DNA of 64,000 nucleotides from Lineus longissimus (taxonomy: Eukaryota; Nemertea; Pilidiophora; Heteronemertea; Lineidae), in NCBI RefSeq assembly GCF_910592395.1, contig NC_088312.1, forward strand, positions 19,599,292 through 19,663,291, read 5' to 3'. This document shows positions 32,741 to 42,155 of the stretch, in pieces. The notes under the pieces were generated by a model. It made no database searches, was not told the origin of the DNA, and was given only the letters and a program-made list of their open reading frames with translations. The stretch's first letter is position 1; the number at the start of each line of letters is the position of its first letter. Position numbers and translations under genes: made by a program.

Positions 32741-34860
32741 AAGTCAGTAACTATGAAAACGACACTCCGATAGTTTGCGCAGCTAGTAGGGGTTATGTTG
32801 AAATTGTAGACGTTTTGTTGAAAGAAGGTGCTTGTTCCAGAAGTTCTAGTTATGGATCGATATTAAATATCGGTGCAAAATTTGGTCGAAGGCGGGTCGT
32901 TGAATACCTTTTGAGACGCGGGATGTCATTAGAAAGTTGTGACTTGAAAGGAAACACCCCACTTCAAAATGCTATCATAAAGGGTCATCTCTCAGTGGTC
33001 CAACTCCTAATAAGGAGTGGAGCAGATACATCCACACCACACTCTTCATCAGAGAGTATTATATATTCTGCGGCTTCGCGTGGCCATGCCGATATCGTGA
33101 AATACTTTGGAAGCAGTGATGCACGGAAGTTATTGGATTTGCCCAATGCCAGTGGGTGGTCGCCTATTGCCAAGGCAGTTTCAGGTGGTCATTTTCGGAC
33201 AGTTAGACAACTTCATCAGCTTGGAGCTGACATGAACTGCAGTGTAAATGGAAAAGGACTCCTTCATCTAGCAGCTGAGTCCGGTTGCCTAGATATCTAT
33301 CAATATCTTATCATCGCTGGGCTTGACTGCAAACGACTCAACATCCATGGATTGAAGGCTTATGAATGCTTCCCCTTTCAATCAAAACTTAATTATCAAG
33401 CAAGCAACCGATTAGGACATTCCTCCGAACAAAGTCTCTCTTACGTCATGTCTCGATTAAATGAGCAATATGTTACACCCGCGTATAGATACAAACTTTC
33501 AGAACTATCGGGTGTACTGGGACTAGGCAGCGTGAATATTATCGAGGGTGGTGTTTCGGAAACTATCATGAGGTTTGTAAGGGAGAAGGAGGTTTTTAAG
33601 TGTTTAGAGCTATGTGGAAGTTCGGCTGAGGGCACGAAGGTTCAGCTGCCTGATGAAATGGACTTCCTTAGATTGGTAACTGCAAATCATCTCTCTCGAA
33701 ACGAAATAGTTGATACCTTACATGGATATAAGTATATACAAACTAGAACATTTAAGAACAGGTTTTTATCAAGTAGAGCACTCCATGAGAGTGAAAGCGA
33801 AAACCTAGAATCTAGCGCAAAAGCCCAAGAGTCTAAAAAAAGCGGAGAAATACTTTTGCAGGCAGTTGCTGGAGGAGGCGGTGCCAGTGTTCCTGTGACT
33901 ATCAGATGGCCCGATGATAAACCTTCAAAACGCATTGTCTCAGAGCATATAGTAACAACCGTACCTGTAGATGATTGGCCCGATAATTGTCAAGATGATT
34001 GGTCCGATTATGCACTACAGAAAGGAGAATCTGAAAGTGAGGTAACGGCGGACGTTTGTGTTTATCAACGGACCGGATACATCTTATCTCAAGTTGATGC
34101 TAGGAGAGGATTGGCCAGTGTTCCTGTGACTATCAGAAGGCTTGAAAATATATCATCCAGTCTCCTTATCTCTGTGGATATAGTACCGATATTGCATGTT
34201 GATGATTGGCCAGACGATGCTATCAAGAAGACCTGGCGAATGGACGAGGACACCCTGAGAAAGAGTGGGTATAGGCTGGTCCTAAAACCGCCACACAAGG
34301 ACAGTGAGTACGGACGGTTGCTACCGGAGGAAGACAGAGAAAGAATGTTGCGGATCTCCTTCTCTCATCTAGAACCTGCCACAATCACACCTTTGGATCC
34401 AAGAATCAAAGACGCATACATCACAGCAAAGTGTCTGAGGTCACCTATGGCATGTGGCGTTGTGATTAGAGACACGAACGGCGTTATACATTTCGTCAGT
34501 CATTTCCTTACAAGCTACCTCCTGAAGACAGTCTTCCTCCATAACATAGACGACTTCATTGAGACAAACAGGAGCCTGCCAGAGATGGTCTACATCATCT
34601 ACAGCCAACTTGAGGATTACCTCGGCAAGGGCAACCTACCGTTCTACTGGCAGCCCAGCGTCAATCTGCTGGAAGGCTTGAAACTCAACATAGCCAAGTC
34701 TTATCAAGTCGCCAAGCTGATGAAGGCAATCGTTGGTAGGATGTCCCGCCTGGAGCGTGGTGATGAGAACCATGGTGACGACGCGAGGGAAGATGGGCCA
34801 AGCATTGAAGCCGCTGATGACGAGCCTGACATAGGTTGTTACATCGTCAGATTAGAATAG
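26521..34860 (+). CDS. Giant ankyrin-repeat protein fused to a cGAS-like (Mab-21) nucleotidyltransferase
   Basis: A single uninterrupted ORF of 2779 codons. Residues 1 to about 2075 are about 63 nearly identical 33-residue ankyrin repeats; about six divergent ones follow to about 2285. The C-terminal 490 residues match the Mab-21/cGAS-like fold: a spine helix (LNEQYVTPAYRYKLSELSG), the GSS loop and first two acids in GSSAEGTKVQLPDEMDF (G2366, E2379, D2381), the third acid D2553 in ISVDIVP, then RMLRISFSHLE (2608-2618), SYLLKTVFLH (2665-2674) and LPFYWQPSVNLLEGL (2706-2720). Family members (cGLRs) make cyclic dinucleotides or related signals in innate immunity when a ligand binds; ligand and product cannot be told here. 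The ATG lies inside the first repeat with a stop upstream in frame; an upstream exon remains possible. A truncated 3' copy is at 10641. Enzyme activity is inferred, not shown. Confidence 0.88.
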   Translation: MDHLIIIASIIGDKNLVAQLITAGANIECKDNDGNTPIIIASIKGHQEVVDLLIKAGADIECKNNGGNTPIIIASINGHKEVVDLLIKAGANIEFKDTGGNTPIIFASIKGHQEVVDILIKAGANIECKRNGGNTPIIIASIKGHKELVDLLIKAGANIEHANGEGRTPIGCVSIEGHKEVADLLIKAGANIECKGNGGNTPIIIASIKGHHEVVDLLIKAGADIECKGNCGNTPIIIASINGHQEVVDLLIKAGANIECKDNGGNTSIIIASIKGHKEVVDLLIKAGADIECKDNDGNTQIIIASTNGHQEVVDLLIKAGANIECKGNGGNTPIIIASIKGHKEVVDLLIKAGANIEHANDEGRTPIGCVSIQGHKEVVDLLIKAGANIECKDNGGKTPIIIASIKGHKEVVDLLIKAGANIECKDNLGNTPIIIASINGYQEVVDLLIKAGSNIECKDNGGNTPIIIASIQGQQEVVDILIKAGAKIECKDKGGNTPIIIALINGYQEVVDLLIKAGANIEHANDKGRTPIGCVSIEGHKEVVDLLIKAGANIECKDNGGNTPIIIASIQGHKEVLDLLIKAGADIECKDNGGNTPIIIASTNGHQEVVDLLIKAGANIDCKDNCGNTPIIIASTNGHQEVVDLLIKAGANIEHANDEGRTPILCVSIEGHKEVVDLLIKAGANIECKDNGGNTPIIFASTKRHQEVVDLLIKAGANTECKDNGGNTPIVIASITGQKEVVDLLIKSGANIECKDSSGNTPIIIASIKGHQEVVDLLIKAGANIEHANDEGRTPIGCVSIKGHKEVVDLLIKKGADIECKDNGGNTPIIIASIQGHKEVLDLLIKAGADIECKDNGGNTPIIIASTNGHQEVVDLLIKAGANIDCKDNCGNTPIIIASTNGHQEVVDLLIKAGANIEHANDEGRTPILCVSIEGHKEVVDLLIKKGADIECKDNLGNTPIIFASTNGHQEVVDLLIKAGANIECKHNLGDTPIIIASIKGHKEVVDLLIKAGANIECKDNYGNTPIIVPSIKGHQEVVDLLIKAGADIECKNNGGNTPIIFASTNGHQEVVDLLIKAGANIECKDNLGDTPIIIASIKGHKEVVDLLIKAGADIECKDNGENTPIIIASIQGQKEVVDLLIKAGANIECKDNGGNTPIIIASINGHQEVVDLLIKAGANIECKNNGGNTPIIIASIKGQKEVVDLLIKAEANIECKDNYRNTPIIIASINGHQEVVDLLIKAGADIECKNNGGNTPIIIASINGHKEVVDLLIKAGANIERKDNSGNTPIIIASTNGHKDMVDLLIKAGANIECKDNGGNTPIIIASIKGQKEVVDLLIKARANIECKGNGGNTPIIIASINGHQEVVDLLIEAGANIEHADDEGITPIVCVSIEGHKEVVDILIKAGANIECKDNGGKTPIIIASIKGHKEVVDLLIKAGANIECKDNGGNTPIIIASIKGHKEVVDLLIKAGANIECKDNGGNTPIIIASIKGHKEVVDLLIKAGADMECKGNLGNTPIIIALIKGHQEVVDLLIKAGANIEHANDEGRTPIGCVSIEGHKEVVDLLIKAGANIECKDNGGNTPIIIASIKDHQEVVDLLIKAGANIEHANDEGRTPIGCVSIEGHKEVVDLLIKAGANIECKDNGGNTPIIIASIKGHKEVVDLLIKAGANIECKDNGGNTPIIFASANRHQEVVDLLIKAGANIECKDDGGNTPIIIASIKGHKEVVDLLIKAGADIECKDKGGNNPIIIASIQGHQEVVDILIKAGAIIECKDKGWNTPIIIASLNGHKEVVDLLIKAGANIECKDNGGNTPIIINSIKGQKEVVDLLIKAGANIECKHIGGNTPIIVASTNGHQEVVDLLIKAGANIECKDNGGNTPIIIASINGHQEMVDLLIKAGADIECKDNSGMTPINVASFNGHQDVVDLLIKAGADIECKDNGGYFPIIIASVKGHQEVVDLLIKAGANIEREDNGGYIPIITASTNGHHEVVDLLIKAGANIECKDNDGNTPIIIALTSGHQEVVKLLIKAGANIECKDNGGNTPIIIASTEGHKEVVDLLVKADAIIEVSNYENDTPIVCAASRGYVEIVDVLLKEGACSRSSSYGSILNIGAKFGRRRVVEYLLRRGMSLESCDLKGNTPLQNAIIKGHLSVVQLLIRSGADTSTPHSSSESIIYSAASRGHADIVKYFGSSDARKLLDLPNASGWSPIAKAVSGGHFRTVRQLHQLGADMNCSVNGKGLLHLAAESGCLDIYQYLIIAGLDCKRLNIHGLKAYECFPFQSKLNYQASNRLGHSSEQSLSYVMSRLNEQYVTPAYRYKLSELSGVLGLGSVNIIEGGVSETIMRFVREKEVFKCLELCGSSAEGTKVQLPDEMDFLRLVTANHLSRNEIVDTLHGYKYIQTRTFKNRFLSSRALHESESENLESSAKAQESKKSGEILLQAVAGGGGASVPVTIRWPDDKPSKRIVSEHIVTTVPVDDWPDNCQDDWSDYALQKGESESEVTADVCVYQRTGYILSQVDARRGLASVPVTIRRLENISSSLLISVDIVPILHVDDWPDDAIKKTWRMDEDTLRKSGYRLVLKPPHKDSEYGRLLPEEDRERMLRISFSHLEPATITPLDPRIKDAYITAKCLRSPMACGVVIRDTNGVIHFVSHFLTSYLLKTVFLHNIDDFIETNRSLPEMVYIIYSQLEDYLGKGNLPFYWQPSVNLLEGLKLNIAKSYQVAKLMKAIVGRMSRLERGDENHGDDAREDGPSIEAADDEPDIGCYIVRLE
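33883..34222 (+). repeat. 231 bp in-frame duplication inside the nucleotidyltransferase
   Basis: The 24 bases GCCAGTGTTCCTGTGACTAT(CAGA) occur at 33883 and again at 34114, 231 bp (77 codons) apart. Both lead into a segment ending VDDWPD. The second copy has ISVDIVP with the expected third acid (D2553). The first reads VSEHIVT, with His2476 at that place. So the segment carrying the third metal-binding acid is doubled, and only the downstream copy looks functional. Confidence 0.85.
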
Positions 34861-37800
34861 CGAGCAAGGTAACTCTCTTGGTCAATCCCAATGAAGACAA
34901 TTAGCTTTAAAATCAATAATTCACTCATCTTCGCGTACATTGTATATTCCGAGATGTCGGATATCAGAAAAGAGAATTTCCTAATGATAGATCCTCTAGA
35001 ATTCATTATAATTTATATCTAAACTTTTTGATGACCTTAAATTATGTTCAAGACATGCTTAATTTTTTGACGGCCTTAACCTAAATGTCCATGCTTGATA
35101 TCATAGTTTCGTTTGTGAGTTCCATTGCGTAAATAACGCTGATTACAGCATGTCCTTTTTAGGATGTAAAGACCATAGTAGATTACAGCACAGCCGGTAG
35201 AAATAATTCTTTCATTGTCTTTGATTACAGTGACCAATTCCCCTCTTGGTTCAAAAATGCATATACACTTTGTTTGAATGAACTATCTAACTACAATATC
35301 TCTCGTATTGGCCTACAATCCACTGCATAGATTCTTGGAGAGCTGGACAATGATTTGTCGTGCCTGACTTAATTAAATCAAATACTGTCATGGTCTTTTG
35401 GGCTTTCTTTCTTTTGTCTATCCCTCCAGCATGCAAGGTGATGGCGTCACGTGAAACCACTTCATACACAATAAATATACAACCTGCCTGTGTTGAGTAA
35501 TCGCTTTCAGAAGTACAATGTGCCTGATATCAGTACGTTTATTTCCAGTAATCTTCACCCCGTTGAACACTTGGTATGAGAGACGGATGCTCTGGTGAAA
35601 CCAACAATCTATGGTTATTCCCTGGCCTCACCCGGCCCGGCCAGTTCAAACCACGAGAGTGCATGTGTACGAGTTGGGCCGACGCGACAGGCGCAGCGGT
35701 CGGAAGCGAGTCTCTGGCAGGGTATCTCGGACTTTGGTTCGACATCGAAAGCCTCAAGTGCGTCAGGACCTTCAAACCCAAGTGGTAGAGAATTTGTTCT
35801 TGAAATGACACCGGGCTCAAAATAGCTGAGATGTTGACTTTGAGACAGAGAATGGTGAGAGATCGTGTGGTGTACAAAGGAAAACAAGCACGACCGTAAC
35901 ATTTTAGAAAACTTCTGAAATTATTCAGACCCCCTCCACCTATTACACCTCCCGTTATTCAGAGATGAAATTGCTAAACTGTAAACTTTCCGAGGTTGGG
36001 GACACATCACGTGGATGATATACCAAATGTTCACCACTTCTGAAAAAAAGTATCAGAACCTTCAGATTTTGGTAAAAAATGCAACCCTGCCTTATTTTAG
36101 ATGATTTCTGAAGTTTTACAATCTATTTTCTACTTTTATGAAATTGAAATTGAAATTGATACAAAGGCGACACATTGGCATTGTTCATCCTGATTGAGTT
36201 GAATGATGGATGGCATCCAACGACAATGCGTATGATATCTACAGGGGGCTTGGCTTACATATTCAGACACTCTCAGATCCGTATTATGACATAGGAAGTT
36301 GGATGTTTCACTCAATTCCTTGCATAGTACTTATGAGTTACTTACACCCTTTGATATGCTGACTGCATGGGTGAACAAAGGTATGGACTGGTATATTTTG
36401 TATTGACATGTTAACTATATAACTATATAACATGTATCGATATTGTAATTGTATGAGGTGGGGTAGCTACCTTATAACCTTGATTCCCTTATGTATTGAC
36501 TTGTATAAATTGTATTGTCATGTATTGACATGTATTGACATGTATAAACTTGTATCGACTTATATTGTAATTATGTTCTGTGTAACTTTATATAATTATA
36601 TGTGTCAAAATATTATAATGGTAGAAGGCAGAAGGCCTAGGTATTGCAAGCTGTTTGAAGCCAGTCTATTACTATCATAACATTGTATTACAAGAGAGTC
36701 ACATTTATTATTTCCTATATTTCGTGAGTAACATTTGAGAGTGTGAAGCCTGGTAGGCCCTGTCACAAGTTCTAAATGACGAAGTGATTACGGTTTGTGT
36801 ACGCTTGTAATGACGCTCATTACAGAATGACTGCAAACTTGTGGATGGATATAAATTGAATACTCGTTAAGGTGATGCTATATAGTGCCTCCATGTTGCC
36901 AGTCAACAAGAATTCATCCAAAATATCCACAAACTGGTGAAAGTGTTATTCGGAGGACATAATAGTCTGCGTTGCCACCGAACAACATGTTATATGACAA
37001 AGACAAGCAGATGCTTTTACTTCAATTTTGTGCAGAAAGGCTTTGTGTACATGTACAGTACATATAGCGTTTTAGATAAAATCACCCGACAGTCTCTTTC
37101 ATATCTGCCATTATCTTGTCCGATTTTTTGGTGTTTGAAAGAGTTCCGGTGTTCCTAATACACTAACATAATATAGAGTGACTATATAGTTTCACCTTAA
37201 TGGTTGATGTACCTTAATGTACCGTTAAGATATTCGCTGCAGTGGCGATTTTTACATGACCATAATGAGACCTTAGAAGGCTATTCTAACGTGAATTATT
37301 TTGGCCGATACGCGAATTTGTTATGAAAGATAATAATTCTATGAAGGTTGAAAAGATTTTATGGCGGTAAGGCTGGGTAATGACTGGTAATGTAGTGAGT
37401 GGGTTAACTTGACAAAACAACTGCGCCTTGATCACTCATTGCAACCATTCCAGCGAAGTGTCCTTGCGAACCATATGCAAGTTATTGTAAACAGTTTCAG
37501 TGAGATTTTGATTTTTGAAGGCCCAGGTGTCCTTGGTCGAAGTTGCTCAAAGCAAATCTGCTTTTATTCAGAGTTTCCTAATGAGAATTTCATCATGGCA
37601 TGTGTAAAAAAAGAAGAAGTCGCTGTGAATGGTTGATCTTGGGTTGTAAACAATGGCTTGTGTGCCAAACTGGTGGGGTTTGGGTGAAAAGAGTTGTTAG
37701 GTTACCAATCTGGTATTTTAAAAACTTGAAAGTGGCAAGAGTGGTTTTATAAAAGTGGTTTGGTGTTATTAGATTTACCTTAGTAAAATTTCAGTTCGAG

Positions 37801-39238
37801 ATAAGAATATTCATAGGTTGCAGTATCTGGACCTATCAACGAGAAGCTTGTCCGAGTATCTATAAAAATCCGCGGACAACGACCACTTTAATTTCCACCA
37901 GTTTGTCGCCAGACTGTCCGGATTATCATATCAACATCTAAGATTCAAAACTGCCCGCAGTAATTGGTGCGACGTGGGCAAACTTTGGCAAATGAACTGA
38001 TGAAAGTATTTAACAAATCATTGGTGGTTTTGCCTCGTTGGACGAACGAGTCCTTCAGTTCTCACCCCCTATTCTAGTAGGCACTGTCTACCCGTCTCAA
38101 CACTTGCGACAGGCGACACTTCAAAAAGAAAGTCCTGGCTTTACTGCGTGTTTCTGGACCGAAGTCCGTTGCGATTATATTTTATAGTTCGGCTAATTAA
38201 AGCCATTATATGTGTACATGTAATCATGTGCAATTTCGCAAATCATTTTGATTACAGTTTGGTAATGCACAGATAGGGGGAGATATTGCTTGTAAATGGG
38301 ATGCTTCATAAAATTCGTGTCCGTCTTCAAGCAATAAGACTCGAAATATGGTTAGACGATTTATGTCATTCGGTACAGATTCATCCTAACCGGTGTAGAA
38401 GTAGAAAATGTCCGAGGGAAAAACCGTCCACCCTATTGTATTTTGTCAGATTATGGTATTATGGTTCTTTCGGTGACATTACCGTCAATAGGTCAGAGAT
38501 ATATATATATATTTTACAGAGCATAATAGAATCCTTTGCTCCCCGGAAATTCTATCCTGGGGCATTTCAAACTTCTACACCGGACTCATTGAAAACACTC
38601 ACGTTTCCATATGAGGGCGGTTCGTGGGGTGGGGGGGGGGGGGGGGTCTCAGATGTTCCTATCTCTTTGATACTCTCTGTAGTCAATGTGAGCCTTAGAG
38701 GCAGCACGTACTTGGATATCACTATGTATGTTTATTGTTGCTTTTGCGCTGTTTAGTTCAGTTATCATGGTGTTTGTATTCTTTATATGAGGGACAGGAT
38801 TTGCAACACTTACGAAGTGTACTAAGTATGTAATCATTATGATAGATGTATTTTATCGACGACTGTCTTTGATGAGTTTGCTGAGTCCTTGTACTACTAA
38901 GTGTTAAAGCCTATTTACGAGTGTCCCGTAAATGGATTCGCCCAGGACTTGATGATACTACGTACAGACCTTCGTACCTCGTACTATGTTGCTTATAAAG
39001 ATTGCGAAACCTCCCTATTATTTCAATAATTAGATTATAGCCTGAGGCAAGAAAATGACAAACATTGTTGTCCGAGTTCGATATATATGTATAGCTAGTA
39101 TAGTAATCAACAGAGACTGGAGGGCACCGTATTACTCTGAACGAAGCCTTTAAATGAACATGGACGAGACGCTCTTCTTTCGAAGTAAGGACTGGACAAC
39201 TGAAGCAAGGATGCCCGTTTTGGAAATTGCACCAACCC
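34690..39238 (+). repeat. Segmental duplication, copy 2
   Basis: Matches 10641-14608 and 18516-19420 in the same order and orientation. It starts inside the cGLR coding end (ATAGCCAAGTC at 34690) and ends in poly-C near 39236-39252. Here the two halves join directly at TCATAAAATTCG (about 38306-38317). No gene is supported after the stop at 34860. I see no canonical AATAAA close to the stop. Confidence 0.85.
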
Positions 39239-40440
39239 CCCCCCCCCCCCCTCTCTGAGAGAGAGCGGAATTTGTGGGAGCGGAGGGGGGGCACTGGTAC
39301 CTCCTGTTGTATATCGTGTGATTAAATGAAATGGCCAGGGCCATTGTGCTCACCTCATGTGGAGGAAAGATGGATGAAGAGCACGGTATTGTGTCATGTA
39401 ATTTTAGGTTTGATGTAGGTCCAAGCAATTACAATTTCCCCAAAATGGCCAATTTATAGAACATTTGACCTCTGTGACATTGAAAAGTAGGTCAAATCAA
39501 AAAAGACCCGGGTGACACATTGAATGGTTGTTAGAATTAGATGTACCTATGATATAATGTCGGTGCCAATTGGGCAAGTAATTTAGGAATAATAGCATTT
39601 GGAAGAATTTTGGATTTGGCCCCCTCCCTGGAGGCCAAACGGCAAATCAAATCGCACCAAACTTCGGTACCTGAGATCACCTGACCAAGGGGTACATGTG
39701 TACTTAATTTGTTATCAATAGTCATTGCGGTTAAGAAACGTGCCATAGTTATGGCCTGACGACCAATTTACGCCATTTGACCTCTGTGACCTTGAAAAGT
39801 AAGTCAAATTAAAAACCTGTGTGCCATATACTGTATGGTGGTTAGATGTACCCATGATATCAAATTGGTGGCAATCGGGCAAGAAGTTAAGGAATAATCA
39901 CTTTTTAAGGTTTTGGATTTTACCCCCTGGTGGTCAAGTGGTGAATCATATTGGACAGAACTTCGGTCTCTGAGATCACCTGACCAAGGGGTATATGTGT
40001 ACCAAATTTTGGATCAATAGTCATTGCAGTTTAGAAACGTGCCATAGTTACATCCTAACGGCCAATTTACGCCATTTGACCTCTGTGACCTTGAAAAGTA
40101 GGTCAAATCAAAAAGCCGTATGATATGTGATGTATCCTTGCTAGGAGTACCTACCATAAAATCTTTATTGAAAACGGATCATTAATAAGAGACATATCAC
40201 ACTTTTTATGTTTTCAGTTTTGGCCCCCTGGTGGCCAAATCAGGAATCAGACCGGACTGAAATTTGGTCACCCAGATGTCATTACATGGGGAAACATGTG
40301 TACAAAGTTTCAAGTCAATAGCTTCAGTAGTTACCAAACGTGCCCTGCTAACGGACAACGACGCACGACGACGACGGACGACGGACGTCACGCCAAAGCA
40401 AAAGCTCACCTCTCAGAGAGGTGAGCTAAAAATCAACATC
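39239..40440 (+). repeat. About 300 bp tandem units ending in a terminal hairpin
   Basis: Three related units start at TTTGACCTCTGTGAC (39464, 39776, 40075; periods 312 and 299). Each has GAGATCACCTGACCAAGG and ATGTGTAC words. The last unit ends with a simple ACGACGGACGACGGACG stretch and then a 25 nt perfect stem-loop (40403-40427, arms AGCTCACCTCT / AGAGGTGAGCT, loop CAG) followed by AAAA. Such ends occur in abundant unclassified repeats of marine invertebrates. A Helitron is a possibility but the usual gap between hairpin and CTRR end is missing. Confidence 0.65.
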
Positions 40441-42049
40441 ACTCACACTAATTGGTTGTTAGCAGCAAAACTGTCCTGCCCATATCTGAGTCATAAAGGT
40501 TGCAGATTACAGGCAAGAGCAGAGATTATTGATGAAGTCGGGGACAAAACAAGATGGCTGTAAGGAAGATCTTAAAGTTTTGTTTACATGGCTTGTCTTA
40601 GCCAACATCCCCACCGTTGTCATTTGACTTGTGCAGCAAATTAAAGTGACACATAATTCATCCATGTTTTGCCGAAGTAGCAAACTGTTTTGAAGATTAT
40701 CTTGACAATTCAGCACTTTGACAGAACGTGTTTGCATAACAGTCAAAAGAAGTCTATAGTATGTAAGCTTGTGTCGCAATGTTTGAAATATCACAACTGG
40801 GTGAGATTTCTAACTTTGTACTTTACTTCCTTGGTGAGCTGGCTTAGATATACCCAGTTCAAATCATGTGGAAGAGTAAGCCTTTATGCTGCTGGGAAAC
40901 AGCCAATCTCTGCACTGCCTGTGAACAGTCATTTTTATACCTGATGAACCTGGCCATCACCTAATTACTTGTTAACTCATTCGATAATGGATCAAGTTCT
41001 TAATGACCATAAAGGAAGATGCTATTGGAAGCTGGATTCAGCTGTCTTGGTGAGATCAGCGTGAGACCTGCAGCACCCTGGGTGTATTCCTTCGTCAACA
41101 TGACAAAAGTATCTCATCAACTGCGTTGACGGATCATCATTGTTGAAGTTCAAGATGAGAGTGGTTTCAGCCAGCTCTGAATACACCTTATATGATTAAT
41201 ATATCACTGTTAAAGCCAATGTTAAATGTCAAAGAAGAATGGAATGTCTTTGAACAACTGATATCTGATGGGAAACTCGTTGGAAGTTTTATTTTTAAAT
41301 CATGTGCCTGCAGCAGGTGACACCACTCATGCTTTGATGAGTGTTTAATCAGCTGGGCTGGTGTTGTATTCTCGATCTTTCAGGTGCCTGTGGCTAGGGA
41401 GTCAGTGACAAATGTATGTTTTTAAACTTCTCCTTGAAAATGTTGATCAATATTCTCACAAATCACAAGTGCTTGTTGATAATTATGGTTGACCCCCCAA
41501 CGATGATTAGGTCAAAAGAGATTCACTGGAGAGGTGTGCCTCTCTACTCTTTGGTCCACAGTTCTTATCTATAGTAATAAAATGATATCACATTTGTGTA
41601 TGTACAGTATGTCTTTTGATAACTGTTATTGGATTCTTGGCAGATCCAAATAGTATACATGCTTCCCGAAATTGCTGGCTTGCATTGGAGCTAACTTGGT
41701 CCCCCTTGTCCGTCATCAAAGGCATTCAAGTGTGTTGGTCAATCATGACTATCTCCTTTGTCCCTCCACCATAAGGCCTAGTTTCCCCTTATGACATCAC
41801 TATTTCGGACACTCAGCGCCCCATTTCTGGAAAGGTGTATGGAATCTATAAAGAAACTGAATTGAAATTCAATTGAGCAGAACCCTCAATAATTGTGTTA
41901 ACCAAACATTATCTGGTGACACTTTCCATTAAACAAAACTAATCTGACCCTAATTATTGTGTGGACAATAACTAAAGGAGTGGCATGGCAGCCTGACACC
42001 GGGACAATGAACAACGGATTAGGCCAGCCTAGACAATATTATTTATTTA
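40441..42049. other. 1.6 kb without a recognisable gene
   Basis: Short ORFs on both strands (for example 40690-40944) resemble nothing known. No clear repeat seen. Confidence 0.4.
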
Positions 42050-42155
42050 TTAATTTTTGTATTCATTACACTATAAGGCCTGTCGGCCTAAAGTACAGGA
42101 GTACAAGGTAGTAAGTGTCTTACATCATTTTGGCAGCGTGAGGATACATACACCA

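Noticed and set aside
39239-40440. Helitron
   Set aside because: A terminal hairpin is present, but there is no Rep/helicase sequence and the hairpin is not separated from the end as in Helitrons.
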